NCBI RefSeq assembly: GCF_046546515.1
Contig: NZ_JBKHKJ010000007.1
Location: 62,001 to 126,000, forward strand
Length of the DNA: 64,000 bases
Direction of reading: 5' to 3'
Source: Parasediminibacterium sp046546515
GTDB taxonomy: Bacteria > Bacteroidota > Bacteroidia > Chitinophagales > Chitinophagaceae
A program made the translations under genes and the position numbers. Every line of letters begins with the position of its first letter. Within the stretch, counting starts at the first letter, position 1. The notes under the pieces are model-generated. The model worked only from the letters and a program-made list of their open reading frames with translations. It was not told the DNA's origin and did not search any database. Shown in pieces: positions 1 to 8,086 of the stretch.

Positions 1-15
1 TTCTGAAAACAAAAG

Positions 16-606
16 TTATGATTTTAAATAGTTATTGAATTGGATATATTCCAAACTAGATTGGTAACGCTCCTTTAGATACTGGTCATTTTTAACCAAT
101 GTGAAAAAATCAATACTTATATCTGTTGTTTTTAAAGTCTTGTTTTCAAAGGACTCTTTCAAATTATTTTCATCAACGGCATTTTGCCACAATGAGCCTT
201 TCTTGTGTGTGTGATTTACTAAATCTGTAGCAGTCTTGTGCCTTGCAAAATTCTTTATTCTATCTAACAAATAAAGGTCGTTATCGCTAAATTCACCGTC
301 ATCAAATTCGGCTATAGCTTCGTATTCTTCAATAGAAGGACTAACGACCTTTATATATTTGCTTAATATTTTCAACTCTTCGTTAAAATCATTGTACACC
401 AATGGCACAACCGGGCCAAATTGCCAAACTTTGAAATCAAATCCAAAGAAGGGAACACCAAATTCTTCAATTGAGTTTTCTTCTAAAAGGAAAAGGAGTT
501 TTAAAGCTTTAGTTTTGTTAAATTCACCTACATTATTCGCAAGATAAACAAGGGTATTACCAAGTTTTTCTATCTGCTCATCAATATAGGCATTCGCATA
601 TTTCAC
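16..606 (-). CDS. SocA/Panacea-type (DUF4065) protein
   Basis: The 196-residue product fits the Panacea/SocA (DUF4065) family: an N-terminal region of the type NKTKALKLLFLLEENS, followed by a GFDFKVWQFGPVVPLVY segment (about residues 54-70) that matches the family's 'W..GP' signature. Members include the proteolysis adaptor and antitoxin SocA and phage GepA-like proteins, and many act as antitoxins of diverse toxins. No toxin gene is visible next to it within the window; one could lie beyond position 1. The start is a GTG at 606. A TAnnTTTG match (TAGCTTTG, minus strand, 618-611) ends only four bases before it, so the transcript may be almost leaderless. The family call is good, the antitoxin role is inferred. 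Confidence 0.75.
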   Translation of the reverse strand: MKYANAYIDEQIEKLGNTLVYLANNVGEFNKTKALKLLFLLEENSIEEFGVPFFGFDFKVWQFGPVVPLVYNDFNEELKILSKYIKVVSPSIEEYEAIAEFDDGEFSDNDLYLLDRIKNFARHKTATDLVNHTHKKGSLWQNAVDENNLKESFENKTLKTTDISIDFFTLVKNDQYLKERYQSSLEYIQFNNYLKS

Positions 607-610
607 ATTA

Positions 611-618
611 CAAAGCTA
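611..618 (-). promoter_or_regulatory. TAnnTTTG -7 element of the SocA-like gene
   Basis: TAGCTTTG on the minus strand matches the Bacteroidota sigma-ABfr -7 consensus and ends four bases upstream of the GTG start, implying a very short or absent 5' leader. No clear -33 element was identified. Confidence 0.4.
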
Positions 619-647
619 ATAGTAAAAACCTTATCAACATAAAGGTT

Positions 648-697
648 AACAACTTTGTAGTGTGTATAAAGACTTGTTCACACTACAAAGTTGTTTT
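648..697. terminator. 17-bp perfect inverted repeat, probable terminator
   Basis: The arms 648-664 and 679-695 are perfect complements (AACAACTTTGTAGTGTG and its complement) with a 14-base loop. On the plus strand the stem runs into a T tract (693-697). It separates the SocA-like gene from the HTH remnant. It could terminate plus-strand transcription or act as an operator for the divergent gene at 606. Confidence 0.5.
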
Positions 698-712
698 TAA
701 ATGAAGTCTTTT

Positions 713-850
713 TCATCTACCCCCCAACTTATCCGCAATTTTTTTAAGTGTTAACAAGTAACTATTTTTCTTCCCGTTCTCTATATCTGAAACAGCCGCC
801 TTGCTTAGCCTGCAAGCTATAGGCAAAGTTTCTGTACTATAACAATTCAC
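713..850 (-). pseudogene. Remnant of an XRE-family HTH regulator
   Basis: The minus-strand reading frame ends in SKAAVSDIENGKKNSYLLTLKKIADKLGGR, the recognition-helix half of a HTH_XRE domain. The first helix and usual N-terminus are missing: from the GTG at 850 only about 45 codons remain and the first half reads as unrelated sequence. It lies upstream of the SocA-like gene in the same direction, the arrangement expected for a regulator/antitoxin pair. I read it as a truncated gene; a functional micro-HTH is less likely. Confidence 0.5.
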
Positions 851-1180
851 CCTTCTTTGCTGCCTTTCCCGCTCATCATACGAGTATCTCCACTCATCGC
901 AGCGTTGGCAAATCTAGTATATTGAATTTTGGCAACCCGAAAGGGTGTTTTTTTGTGGCAATAGTTAATATGGGCATTCCACTTACAAGCCGGGCTGTAC
1001 ATTACAAGTTCCGTTTTACGAGGCTTAAAACCTCATGCTATTGCTTTCACCAACAAAACCAACTTGCTGGCTCCGCTAGGCAAGTTGTTAATCAAAGTGC
1101 ATCTTGCATTATTCATAAAAGCATTCTTTACCCTCATTCTCCAAAACAAAAATTCTTACAAATCAATATAATCTCTAGTT
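851..1180. other. Intergenic region upstream of umuD
   Basis: No convincing gene. It contains a small hairpin followed by T residues (about 933-953, CAACCCGAAAGGGTG then T7) and another short palindrome near 1018-1036. A plus-strand open frame at 922-1191 has no recognisable similarity and atypical composition, so I leave it out. Confidence 0.4.
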
Positions 1181-1204
1181 TTACTAAATAAATTAGTTTA
1201 GTAA
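1181..1204. promoter_or_regulatory. Palindromic operator over the umuD start
   Basis: TTACTAAA at 1181-1188 and TTTAGTAA at 1197-1204 form a perfect 8+8 bp inverted repeat with an 8-bp spacer. The right arm ends on the A of the umuD ATG. A symmetric site in this position is typical of a repressor operator. No gene in the window is a clear candidate repressor of this operon. Confidence 0.6.
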
Positions 1205-1653
1205 TGCTAAATATATTGACTTCACACTTCGCATTTTACAGTATAACCAATACCGATACCCCCACTATTGCAACTTATTTGCAGCAAATCCCCGCTGGGT
1301 TTCCTTCGCCTGCGGCAGATTATATACAAGAAGAAATAGACTTTAATGCCATGCTTTTGCCGCACCCTTCTTCTACTTATATAGTCAGGGTACTGGGCGA
1401 TTCCATGATAGAAGCATTCATCCCAAACAATGCTTTGCTTGTCGTGGACAGGTCAATAAAACCTGCCAACAATAATATTGTTGTAGCAATTGTAAACGGT
1501 GAGTTTACAATAAAGCGTTTCATAAAAAATAGCAGCGGCATAAAACTAATGCCTGCAAATCCAAAATTCAAGCCCATGCACATCACAGAAGATATGGACT
1601 TTGCCATTTGGGGTACTGTAACAAAAATCATTACAAATGCTTTTGAAGTGTAA
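1204..1653 (+). CDS. umuD: UmuD-like S24 peptidase (Pol V accessory)
   Basis: A 149-residue LexA/UmuD-type self-cleaving serine protease. The cleavage region GFPSPAADY is clear, with the predicted cut between Ala31 and Gly32. The catalytic Ser67 lies in GDSM and the catalytic Lys104 in FTIKRF. No DNA-binding domain is present, which separates it from LexA. It is the first gene of a four-gene operon; umuC begins two bases after its stop. In the known model, RecA-stimulated cleavage produces UmuD', which joins UmuC to form translesion polymerase V. The start is the ATG embedded in the palindromic operator; the next in-frame Met (residue 50) would remove the cleavage site. Confidence 0.93.
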   Translation: MLNILTSHFAFYSITNTDTPTIATYLQQIPAGFPSPAADYIQEEIDFNAMLLPHPSSTYIVRVLGDSMIEAFIPNNALLVVDRSIKPANNNIVVAIVNGEFTIKRFIKNSSGIKLMPANPKFKPMHITEDMDFAIWGTVTKIITNAFEV

Positions 1654-1655
1654 CT

Positions 1656-2918
1656 ATGATAGCTTTAATTGATTGTAATAACTTCTACGCAAGTTGCGAA
1701 AGGTTGTTTAAACCAGCTTTAAACAATAAGCCTATTGTTGTCCTAAGCAACAATGATGGCTGCGTTATTGCACGTTCAGAAGAAGCCAAAAAATTAGGTA
1801 TAGAAATGGGTGCTTTGGCTTTTCAAATGGAAGACTTTTTTACTAAAAACAACGTAAGTGTTTTTTCTTCCAACTATACTTTATATGGCAGCCTTAGCAA
1901 TAGGGTTCAAAAAACATTGGCCACCTTCATAGGCGACATTGAAATTTACTCCATTGATGAAGCTTTCCTAAATACTGAATGGTACAAGGATGATGAACTT
2001 TTTACACTAGGTGTCAACATTCGTACAACTATAAAACAAAATGTGGGCATCCCAGTTTCTGTAGGTATAGCACCCACAAAAACATTAGCCAAAATGGCTA
2101 ATAGGTATGCCAAGAAAGAACATAGGGAAGTAGGTGTTTATTGCCTAGACACACCAGATAAAATAAAAGCCATTTTACAGTACACCAAAATAGGCGATGT
2201 ATGGGGTATTGGATCACAACACAAAAAAAGGTTATTGCAAAATGGCATCAAAACAGCCGCAGATTTCATTACCTTATCAGAAGATTGGGTTCGCACCAAT
2301 ATGTCAGTAGTGGGCTTGCGGATGCTCACAGAACTAAAGGGCATTCCCTGCATTGATTGGGAATTGGAAGCCCCGGCAAAAAAAGGTATTTGCACAGCCC
2401 GTTCCTTCGGAAAATTACTGTCAAATAAACAAGACATTGCAGAGGCATTGGCAAACTACACACATTCGTGTGCAGTCAAATTACGAAATCAAAAGTCCTG
2501 CACTTCGTTAATCAATGTGTTTATCCAAACAAATACGCACCGTACAGCAGATAAGCAATATTTCAATTCCATTAGTATCCCACTAAATGTGGCAACCAAT
2601 ACTTCAAACGAGTTGATTAAATTTGCAATGTGGGGGCTAGATAAAATATACCGCCCAGGTTATAACTTTAAAAAGGTAGGTGTAATGATGCTAAACCTCA
2701 TTCCTGAAACACAGGTGCAGGGAGGTTTATTTGATACTGCAAACAGGGAAAGGGATAATAAATTGATGAAGTCCTTAGATGCTTGCAACAAAGCTTTTGG
2801 CAAAGACCTTGTTCGCTTCGCTACACAAGGGTATAACCGCAAATGGAAACTAAAACAAGAACGGTTATCACCTTGTTACACTACCGACATCAATCAAATA
2901 CTCACCATTCGTATTTAA
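1656..2918 (+). CDS. umuC: Y-family DNA polymerase V catalytic subunit UmuC
   Basis: 420 residues, a typical UmuC length. The palm carries the catalytic carboxylates: Asp6 in MIALIDCNNF and Asp101-Glu102 in SIDEAFL. Tyr11 occupies the steric-gate position. A helix-hairpin-helix region follows (GDVWGIGSQHKKRL, about residue 180), then the little-finger domain. The C-terminal segment (RFATQGYNRKWKLKQERLSP) is the DUF4113-type tail usual in this family. It copies past DNA lesions with UmuD'. Translation is probably coupled to umuD (2-bp gap) and to the following gene (2-bp gap). Confidence 0.95.
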   Translation: MIALIDCNNFYASCERLFKPALNNKPIVVLSNNDGCVIARSEEAKKLGIEMGALAFQMEDFFTKNNVSVFSSNYTLYGSLSNRVQKTLATFIGDIEIYSIDEAFLNTEWYKDDELFTLGVNIRTTIKQNVGIPVSVGIAPTKTLAKMANRYAKKEHREVGVYCLDTPDKIKAILQYTKIGDVWGIGSQHKKRLLQNGIKTAADFITLSEDWVRTNMSVVGLRMLTELKGIPCIDWELEAPAKKGICTARSFGKLLSNKQDIAEALANYTHSCAVKLRNQKSCTSLINVFIQTNTHRTADKQYFNSISIPLNVATNTSNELIKFAMWGLDKIYRPGYNFKKVGVMMLNLIPETQVQGGLFDTANRERDNKLMKSLDACNKAFGKDLVRFATQGYNRKWKLKQERLSPCYTTDINQILTIRI

Positions 2919-2920
2919 CT

Positions 2921-3421
2921 ATGTTCAATCCATTGTATCTATTCACAAAAGAGGTTTTAGATGCAACCATTAAAAGAGGTTGCACCTTTTTTGTGCGCAA
3001 TAATTATCCTAATGCTTTCAATCCTTTAGAAACGAATATAAAAGGTAATTACCTTATCTCTCCCTACGATGATTTTTCAAAGGCACAGGCACATTTCAAT
3101 TCCATTCCTTCAGATAATGCAAGGTTCTTTTATAATTTGGATGATAAAGTACACAAAGACAAATTAGAGGTTGCTGCTTCGCAGCCAGAAGGCTTTAAAA
3201 TATATTCCCCTTATTTCTATCCAAACTATAAGGATAAAATAACACCACGGCTAAAAGAAAAAATAAATAACTACATGTACCAGCATACACGTTGGAGGCC
3301 AGGTAAAGGGGATGTGATACATATAGATTTTTTCTTGCAATTTGGTTCTTTGTATATTAGCATGTCTTTTGCAGGGAGTACAATCAAAATCAAGTTTGAA
3401 GAAATAGAAAAACAATTGTAA
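2921..3421 (+). CDS. Unknown protein in the umuDC operon
   Basis: 166 residues from the ATG at 2921, two bases after the umuC stop; its own stop overlaps the next ATG (TAATG). An upstream in-frame ATG at 2843 would overlap umuC by 76 bases and is less likely. I recognise no domain. The protein is rich in aromatic and basic residues (for example YQHTRWRPGKGDVIHIDF) and has no signal peptide or membrane segment. The tight packing between umuC and the SRAP gene suggests a role in the same DNA-damage response; that is inference from context only. Confidence 0.75.
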   Translation: MFNPLYLFTKEVLDATIKRGCTFFVRNNYPNAFNPLETNIKGNYLISPYDDFSKAQAHFNSIPSDNARFFYNLDDKVHKDKLEVAASQPEGFKIYSPYFYPNYKDKITPRLKEKINNYMYQHTRWRPGKGDVIHIDFFLQFGSLYISMSFAGSTIKIKFEEIEKQL

Positions 3422-4215
3422 TGTGCCACGATTTATCTTTTACAGCATCAACAGTAGAATTTATAACTGATATATTGCCAAACATAGTTATCAATGGCAA
3501 TTTGTCTATTGACTTTTCTACATCTGATCATATACTTTCAATGTCCCACCGCAGGGCATTGGTAATTCTTAGCAAGGACGGCATACCACATTTACACGGG
3601 TTCGAGTGGGGTTTGATAGCAGACTATATGGACACACCCGAAAAAATTAAGCAGTATCGTATCCAAATGGCTAACGCACGTTCCGAAAAGATATTTGATA
3701 AAAAGTCTGCTTGGTATCGTTTAAGAAAAAATAGGTGCTTGATAGCAGTAACTGGTTTCTACGAACACAGGGAAATTAAAGGATGGAAAAACAAAGTGCC
3801 TTATTACATAAGGCTTGCCAACCGTAACCAATTTTTTCTTTTGGGCTTTTATAATTATTCGCCTATTCCTGATTTGGAAACAGGCGAAGCAATTGGCACA
3901 TTCGCAGTAATTACTAGGGAAGCAAATAGCTTGATGAAGCAAATACACAACCATGGTCCCAATAAGCATCGTATGCCAATAATGATGCAACCCGAAGATG
4001 CTGTCAAATGGATAGACGAATCTTTAACCGATGAAGAAATGAAAGAAATGATTGGTGTAGAGATAGATTCGGAGGATTTAGAAGCAACGCCAGTTTATTC
4101 AATCCGCACTACAAAACCACGTCCAGACGGTAAACCTAAAATAGAATACTTTAATTGGGAAAACTTGCCCCCCTTAGGTTCGGACGAACCTTTACAACCG
4201 TTATCATTATTTTGA
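3421..4215 (+). CDS. SRAP family protein (YedK/HMCES-type)
   Basis: 264 residues. After removal of Met1 the conserved Cys2 (MCHDL) becomes the N-terminal residue that forms a thiazolidine crosslink with abasic sites in single-stranded DNA. Other family landmarks are present: NAR with Asn85, TGFYEH with Glu115, and HRMP with His183. These match the Cys/Asn/Glu/His set of YedK and HMCES. The protein shields abasic sites and is often encoded with SOS genes. It is the last gene of the operon, overlapping the preceding stop by one base. Confidence 0.92.
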   Translation: MCHDLSFTASTVEFITDILPNIVINGNLSIDFSTSDHILSMSHRRALVILSKDGIPHLHGFEWGLIADYMDTPEKIKQYRIQMANARSEKIFDKKSAWYRLRKNRCLIAVTGFYEHREIKGWKNKVPYYIRLANRNQFFLLGFYNYSPIPDLETGEAIGTFAVITREANSLMKQIHNHGPNKHRMPIMMQPEDAVKWIDESLTDEEMKEMIGVEIDSEDLEATPVYSIRTTKPRPDGKPKIEYFNWENLPPLGSDEPLQPLSLF

Positions 4216-4443
4216 TTTGGGCATTTCCCTTCGGGTCGGGCTTTTCGCTACAATCTTTTTTGATACAAAAAAGTATTTCCACTTCAATCCCTAATGCAAG
4301 AGAAGAAGCTTTTGTGTGGCAGAGCCACCTATCAGCCCGCCCCCTCCATTCCATTCTAGGGGCGGAGTGTCTTAGGTAAATAGGTCTCTCTTCGGTAGGG
4401 TTCAGCAAGCAGTCCGCCAGCCCAAGGCAGCAGGGGCAATTAT
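4216..4443. other. Intergenic region with GC-rich palindromic motif
   Basis: No gene. Around 4218-4260 a CCCTTCGGGTCGGG motif is followed by TTTTCGCTACAATC and a T/A-rich stretch. Short GC-rich hairpins follow near 4335-4375. It leads directly into the first GC-rich island. Confidence 0.35.
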
Positions 4444-4920
4444 TTGTAGTGTCGCTTGTATGGTATTACCCCACCTGCCTTGCCCTTCGGGTGCTATCGC
4501 AGCCTGTCACACTTCTTGCAGTTCACCCTACCTCCGTTCGGGCAGCTACCTGTGTGCTGCACCCAGCCTCTTTCCCTTCCTTCCAGTCGGTCTTTCAGCA
4601 GGGAGCAGCCCACCCGCTGCCCATCGTTTTTGCGTGCCTTGCGGCCTGCTGTGGGCTGCGTGTTTGTCATGTTTTTTGTACGGAAGGCAGGAACAAAAAA
4701 ACACGCCAAACCCTTGCGTTGACACGGTGCTGCCCAATGCCCTATCGGGCTGTCTTGGCCAGCCCCCTCAGCAGGCGCACGCCGCCAATTCCGTTGCTCT
4801 CCATTGGCGTATTGCGGCACGCACCCGGCTTTTGGGGATGGACAAGTTTGCCACCCCAAGCCGTTGCAACCTGTTTGGCTCAAGGCTGTTTTACCTAAGA
4901 AGGAAGAAAGAAAAGGAATA
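4444..4920. other. GC-rich, pyrimidine-skewed island, probably non-coding
   Basis: This stretch is clearly richer in G+C than its surroundings and biased to C and T on the plus strand. All three forward frames and at least one reverse frame stay open for roughly 250-460 bases. That is what few stop codons in GC-rich DNA would give, and none of the translations resembles a protein family I know. Candidates are a structured RNA, a remnant of an integrated element, or foreign DNA. Confidence 0.4.
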
Positions 4921-5047
4921 GGAAAAGAATATTACCCTCCCGCCCACCCATTGTATTTAAAATGCAATTCAAGAAATCCGCTAAATCCTTGAAATCCTAA
5001 AAATCATGGTTCAGACAAAAAAAATAAAAAAATGCAGCAAAACTAGG

Positions 5048-5142
5048 CTGCCATCCTTTTAAAAAACAAAAGACTACGGCATAATGCTTCGCACCCTTCG
5101 GGGCTTATTCCGTTTCCTTTTGTTTTTTACGATGGCTGCCCA
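5048..5142. repeat. Large imperfect hairpin, copy 1
   Basis: The left arm (GGCTGCCATC, then AAAAAACAAAAG, then ACTACGGCATAATG) is matched by the complement of the right arm (CTTATTCCGTTTCC, then TTTTGTTTTTTACG, then ATGGCTGCC). Together they form a stem of about 40 bp around a TTCGCACCCTTCGGGG centre. The core recurs in the hairpin at about 5423-5526. Confidence 0.65.
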
Positions 5143-5297
5143 ATGGAATGGCTTTCTTTTTTTCTCTTTTTTCTTTTCAAATAATTATATATCAGGTAGG
5201 GTAGAATGGCAGTCTGTATGTAACAAGCGGAACAATGAATGAATTACAGGCAATTGACCAGTGAAAAACATGCAGCAATGTTGACCGATAACGCCAA

Positions 5298-5468
5298 ATG
5301 AACAAAAGCCAGGCAATCAAAGCAGCTAAACAAGCATACAGCAACACTCATGGGCAACAACAAACCATTTTGCACCACTTTTTTTTATACAGCAAAAATA
5401 GCTACGGCAGAAAAACCAGTAAGACCCCAAAAGACTACGGCATAATGAAAAAGAAAAAATACGGGTAA
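5298..5468 (+). CDS. Possible small basic protein
   Basis: A 56-codon frame starting MNKSQAIKAAKQAYSNTHG and ending KKKKYG. It is lysine-rich and lies between the two large hairpins; its last third reads through the left arm of the second one. I recognise no family and no strong ribosome binding site, so it may be chance. Confidence 0.2.
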   Translation: MNKSQAIKAAKQAYSNTHGQQQTILHHFFLYSKNSYGRKTSKTPKDYGIMKKKKYG

Positions 5469-5526
5469 TGAGTCTATAGTGTTTTTCTTTTTCACCCGTT
5501 GGGACTTATTCCGTTTCCTTTTGGTG
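5423..5526. repeat. Large imperfect hairpin, copy 2
   Basis: It shares the core of copy 1: CAAAAGACTACGGCATAATG on the left and CTTATTCCGTTTCCTTTTG on the right. Here the inner arms are AAAAAGAAAAA and TTTTTCTTTTT with a different centre. The left and right core arms are themselves imperfect complements. Confidence 0.65.
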
Positions 5527-5869
5527 CTTACCTGCCTGCGCTATGAGGAGCTTATAAAAAATAAGTTATGCAAAAACAGCTTCGTATCGTTACCCGCCAC
5601 CGTTTGGCCGTTTGCCCCTTCAGCAGTTCGTTGTTCCCCGTTCCCGTTGTTCCCCGTCTGGCTTTGGGTCGGCACCTGGGCCGTCTGCCTCTTTACCACC
5701 GTCCTTACCCCGGCATCCGTGTTTTTCAGCTCCCTTCCGTTGGTTGGTACATTTGGCTTTTCCCCTCTGGCCGCCGTCAGCTTTGTGCATTGCCCTTTTA
5801 GGGGCTTTGCTTTGGCGATTGATGGCAATATTTTGCGACATTTTGCAACTTTTAGCAATAATAAGAGCA
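5527..5869. other. Second GC-rich, pyrimidine-skewed island
   Basis: Like 4444-4920, this stretch (strongest at 5585-5830) is GC- and pyrimidine-rich on the plus strand and open in several frames on both strands. The longest translations (153 aa plus, 109 aa minus) are low in recognisable features. I see no supported gene. Confidence 0.35.
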
Positions 5870-5898
5870 TAAAAAAAGCCCTCTCGAACGAGAAGGCT
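5870..5898 (-). terminator. Rho-independent terminator of the gene ending at 5924
   Basis: On the minus strand a stem AGCCTTCTCG / CGAGAGGGCT with a short loop is followed by seven T residues. It lies 25 bases beyond the stop codon of the upstream minus-strand gene. Confidence 0.8.
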
Positions 5899-5923
5899 AA
5901 TTTGTTAAACTTATTACAATATT

Positions 5924-6673
5924 TTACACCACCTGAATAATCGAAAGGGCATTATATGCACCATTCTTTAAAGTGTACTGCACCGCATTCACTTGTTGGA
6001 AAAACTCTACTGCCAGCAAAAACAAGCCCGTGCCTACCACCGTTGGAACTGCGGCAGGTGTTAATACAACATTCGTAGAAGTACCGTTAATGGGCAGGTT
6101 ACTAGTATTTGTAAGCTGTATTTCCGTTTTGTTGCCAGCAAAATCAATCCTTACCCATGCGCCCCGCACAGATACATGGGTAGCCCCATCAGGGAAAGAT
6201 ACATCCGTGGTAGGGGTTAGCCCCGTGATAGTAATTACACCAGTAGTGGTGTTTACTGTATATGCCCTGAAAAGGGTAGAAGAAAGCGGGGAGGCAATAT
6301 TGAAATTAAAATCTTTCAATTCCGCTTTTGCTGCCGCCTGGTTAAGGGCAATGGCCACATTCCTGTCACCCCTTGCAGAAGTACCGTCATAGTCCTTTAC
6401 AATCGTCATTAATTGGGTTACCCTTGAGGTAATCCTGTTGTCGGAGGTAGTCATTAGCAAAGTCCTAATTGCTGCCCTTAAAAGCTTCCCAGCACTTGCC
6501 GCAGAGCCAAACTCCGAGCCGTTCTCCCTAGTACGCTGAAAATTTGCATCGGTTGCAATACGTTCCTTGCTCACCCCACCTTTTGTTTTCACAAGGTGGC
6601 CATCCTGCGTTTTATAAAATGTCAAATCATCAAGTGTACCATGAATTTTTATAATACCTTTTAACTTTGCCAT
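5924..6673 (-). CDS. Conserved unknown protein, MAKLKG...DGHLVKTKGGV type
   Basis: 249 residues from the ATG at 6673, which has AAAGG just upstream. The longer frame back to 6715 lacks such support. The N-terminus (MAKLKGIIKIHGTLDDLTFYKTQDGHLVKTKGG) is a motif I associate with unnamed proteins found across Bacteroidota, often several per genome and in accessory regions. The middle is helical and charged (TRENGSEFGSAASAGKLLRAAIRTLL). The C-terminal half is rich in Thr, Val and Gly with alternating hydrophobics, suggesting a beta-sandwich. No signal peptide. Function unknown. Confidence 0.75.
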   Translation of the reverse strand: MAKLKGIIKIHGTLDDLTFYKTQDGHLVKTKGGVSKERIATDANFQRTRENGSEFGSAASAGKLLRAAIRTLLMTTSDNRITSRVTQLMTIVKDYDGTSARGDRNVAIALNQAAAKAELKDFNFNIASPLSSTLFRAYTVNTTTGVITITGLTPTTDVSFPDGATHVSVRGAWVRIDFAGNKTEIQLTNTSNLPINGTSTNVVLTPAAVPTVVGTGLFLLAVEFFQQVNAVQYTLKNGAYNALSIIQVV

Positions 6674-6942
6674 AATCCTTTTTTTGTTGTTTAAAAAATG
6701 AATAATTCCTAGCATCCAAAAAGGCGGAACAAGTGCCTTGTTTGCCTTCCAATATCAAAAATAAACACTCATAAAGCCCTTTAAACACAGCTAGCTACAC
6801 ATATTGCCATTCTTGCCAATATAGCCGCAATAAGGCTATTTAGCCAGTTATTTTATTCGTATTTTCGCAATAGCACATCCATAGGAAAGGCATAGGAAAG
6901 GCATAGATAGTGTATGAAAGTGTATTAAAATTTTTACAGCGT

Positions 6943-7134
6943 ATGGAGCGGATATGTATTTACCCAAAAGACATTCAAATTATCACTGGCAAAAGCCAGC
7001 GATACGGCCGTTTAATTATCCAAAAAATAAAAGAGAAGCACGAAAAAAATAAAAATCAGTTAGTTACAGTTCAGGAGTTTTGTAATTACACAGGGTTAAA
7101 CCAAGATGATGTGCTAAAAACAATCAATAATTAG
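6943..7134 (+). CDS. Small conserved unknown protein
   Basis: 63 residues from the ATG at 6943. A GTG at 6910 would add eleven residues. The sequence (MERICIYPKDIQIITGKSQRYG then a lysine-rich helix, then VQEFCNYTGLNQDDVLKTI) resembles small Bacteroidota proteins that look like two short helix-turn-helix-like units. A DNA-binding role is possible but unproven. It faces tRNA-Lys with a terminator hairpin between. Confidence 0.6.
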   Translation: MERICIYPKDIQIITGKSQRYGRLIIQKIKEKHEKNKNQLVTVQEFCNYTGLNQDDVLKTINN

Positions 7135-7177
7135 CCAGTTTTGCAATTGTTTACCCTATGTTTACCCCGAAAAGAAA

Positions 7178-7216
7178 AAAGCCCCGTAAATCATTGATTT
7201 ACAAGGCTTTATGTTT
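7178..7216. terminator. Bidirectional terminator
   Basis: AAAGCC-CC-GTAAATCA pairs with TGATTTAC-AA-GGCTTT, preceded by A-rich and followed by T-rich sequence. It serves the small gene ending at 7134 and the tRNA transcribed from the other side. Confidence 0.75.
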
Positions 7217-7224
7217 TTATTCTG

Positions 7225-7297
<73 letters not shown>

Positions 7298-7399
7298 TTG
7301 TTGTTGGGCTGCAAATATAGCTACCCTTTTTAAAAAAAGCCCACTCATTTGCAAAAAATAACTCAAACACCTTTAGTTTGCATGTTAGAAACATCATAA

Positions 7400-8086
7400 A
7401 TGAAGAAAATAGCAGTGATTGTGGCAGGCGGCTCCGGGCAAAGGATGGGTTCAAGCACCCCCAAGCAATTTTTGCCATTGCAGGGCAAGCCATTGCTTTG
7501 TCATACCATGAATGCTTTTTTGCAAGCCTACCATGATATAGAACTAGTTGTAGTATTGCCAGCAGAACATTTGCCTGTTGGCAAACAAATAGCTTTGGGC
7601 TTCAATAATAAGCAAATCCATTGTATTGCTGGCGGCATCACTCGGTTCCACTCTGTGCAAAAAGGGCTTGCATTTAAAAATATTAGCAATAGCATTGTAT
7701 TTGTGCATGATGGCGTTAGGTGTCTAGTTAGCACTGGGTTAATAAAACGCTGCTATGAGCAAGCCTTGGCAAAAGGCTCCGCCATACCTGCCGTTGCGGC
7801 AACAGACAGCATAAGGATAAGTACCCAAGGCGATGAAAGTATAGTGGCAGACCGCAATAAAGTGCGGATTGTGCAAACCCCCCAAACATTCAGGGGAGAT
7901 ATATTAATGCAGGCTTTCCAGCATCCCTATCAGGAAAATTTTACTGACGAAGCTACAGTAGTGGAATTTTCTGGCCAAAAAGTACTTTTAATAGAAGGGG
8001 AATATACAAACCTGAAAATTACCCGTCCTATTGACTTATTGTTAGCTGCTAGTATTTTGGAAGAAAGGGGAGGGGTGAAGAGTTAG
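7400..8086 (+). CDS. ispD: 2-C-methyl-D-erythritol 4-phosphate cytidylyltransferase
   Basis: 228 residues, usual IspD length. It joins CTP to MEP in the non-mevalonate isoprenoid pathway. The nucleotide-binding loop VAGGSGQRMGSSTPKQF (about residues 8-24) carries the Arg and Lys that contact CTP. VFVHDGVRC (about residue 99) and AATDSIR match conserved family segments, and QTPQTFRG and TDEATVVE are further landmarks. It stands alone, downstream of tRNA-Lys. Confidence 0.95.
   Translation: MKKIAVIVAGGSGQRMGSSTPKQFLPLQGKPLLCHTMNAFLQAYHDIELVVVLPAEHLPVGKQIALGFNNKQIHCIAGGITRFHSVQKGLAFKNISNSIVFVHDGVRCLVSTGLIKRCYEQALAKGSAIPAVAATDSIRISTQGDESIVADRNKVRIVQTPQTFRGDILMQAFQHPYQENFTDEATVVEFSGQKVLLIEGEYTNLKITRPIDLLLAASILEERGGVKS

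Noticed and set aside
922..1191. 89-codon plus-strand frame upstream of umuD
   Set aside because: Begins in a hairpin region, no similarity, and would run into the umuD operator.
1204..1653. LexA repressor
   Set aside because: The protein has the protease domain and cleavage site but no DNA-binding domain, and it is followed by umuC.
4449..4921. Overlapping open frames of about 90-150 codons on both strands
   Set aside because: Several frames are open at once in GC-rich DNA and none resembles a protein; treated as composition effect.
5479..5940. 153-codon plus-strand frame in the second GC-rich island
   Set aside because: Starts inside a hairpin, overlaps a terminator and the end of a convergent gene, and has no recognisable features beyond hydrophobic runs.
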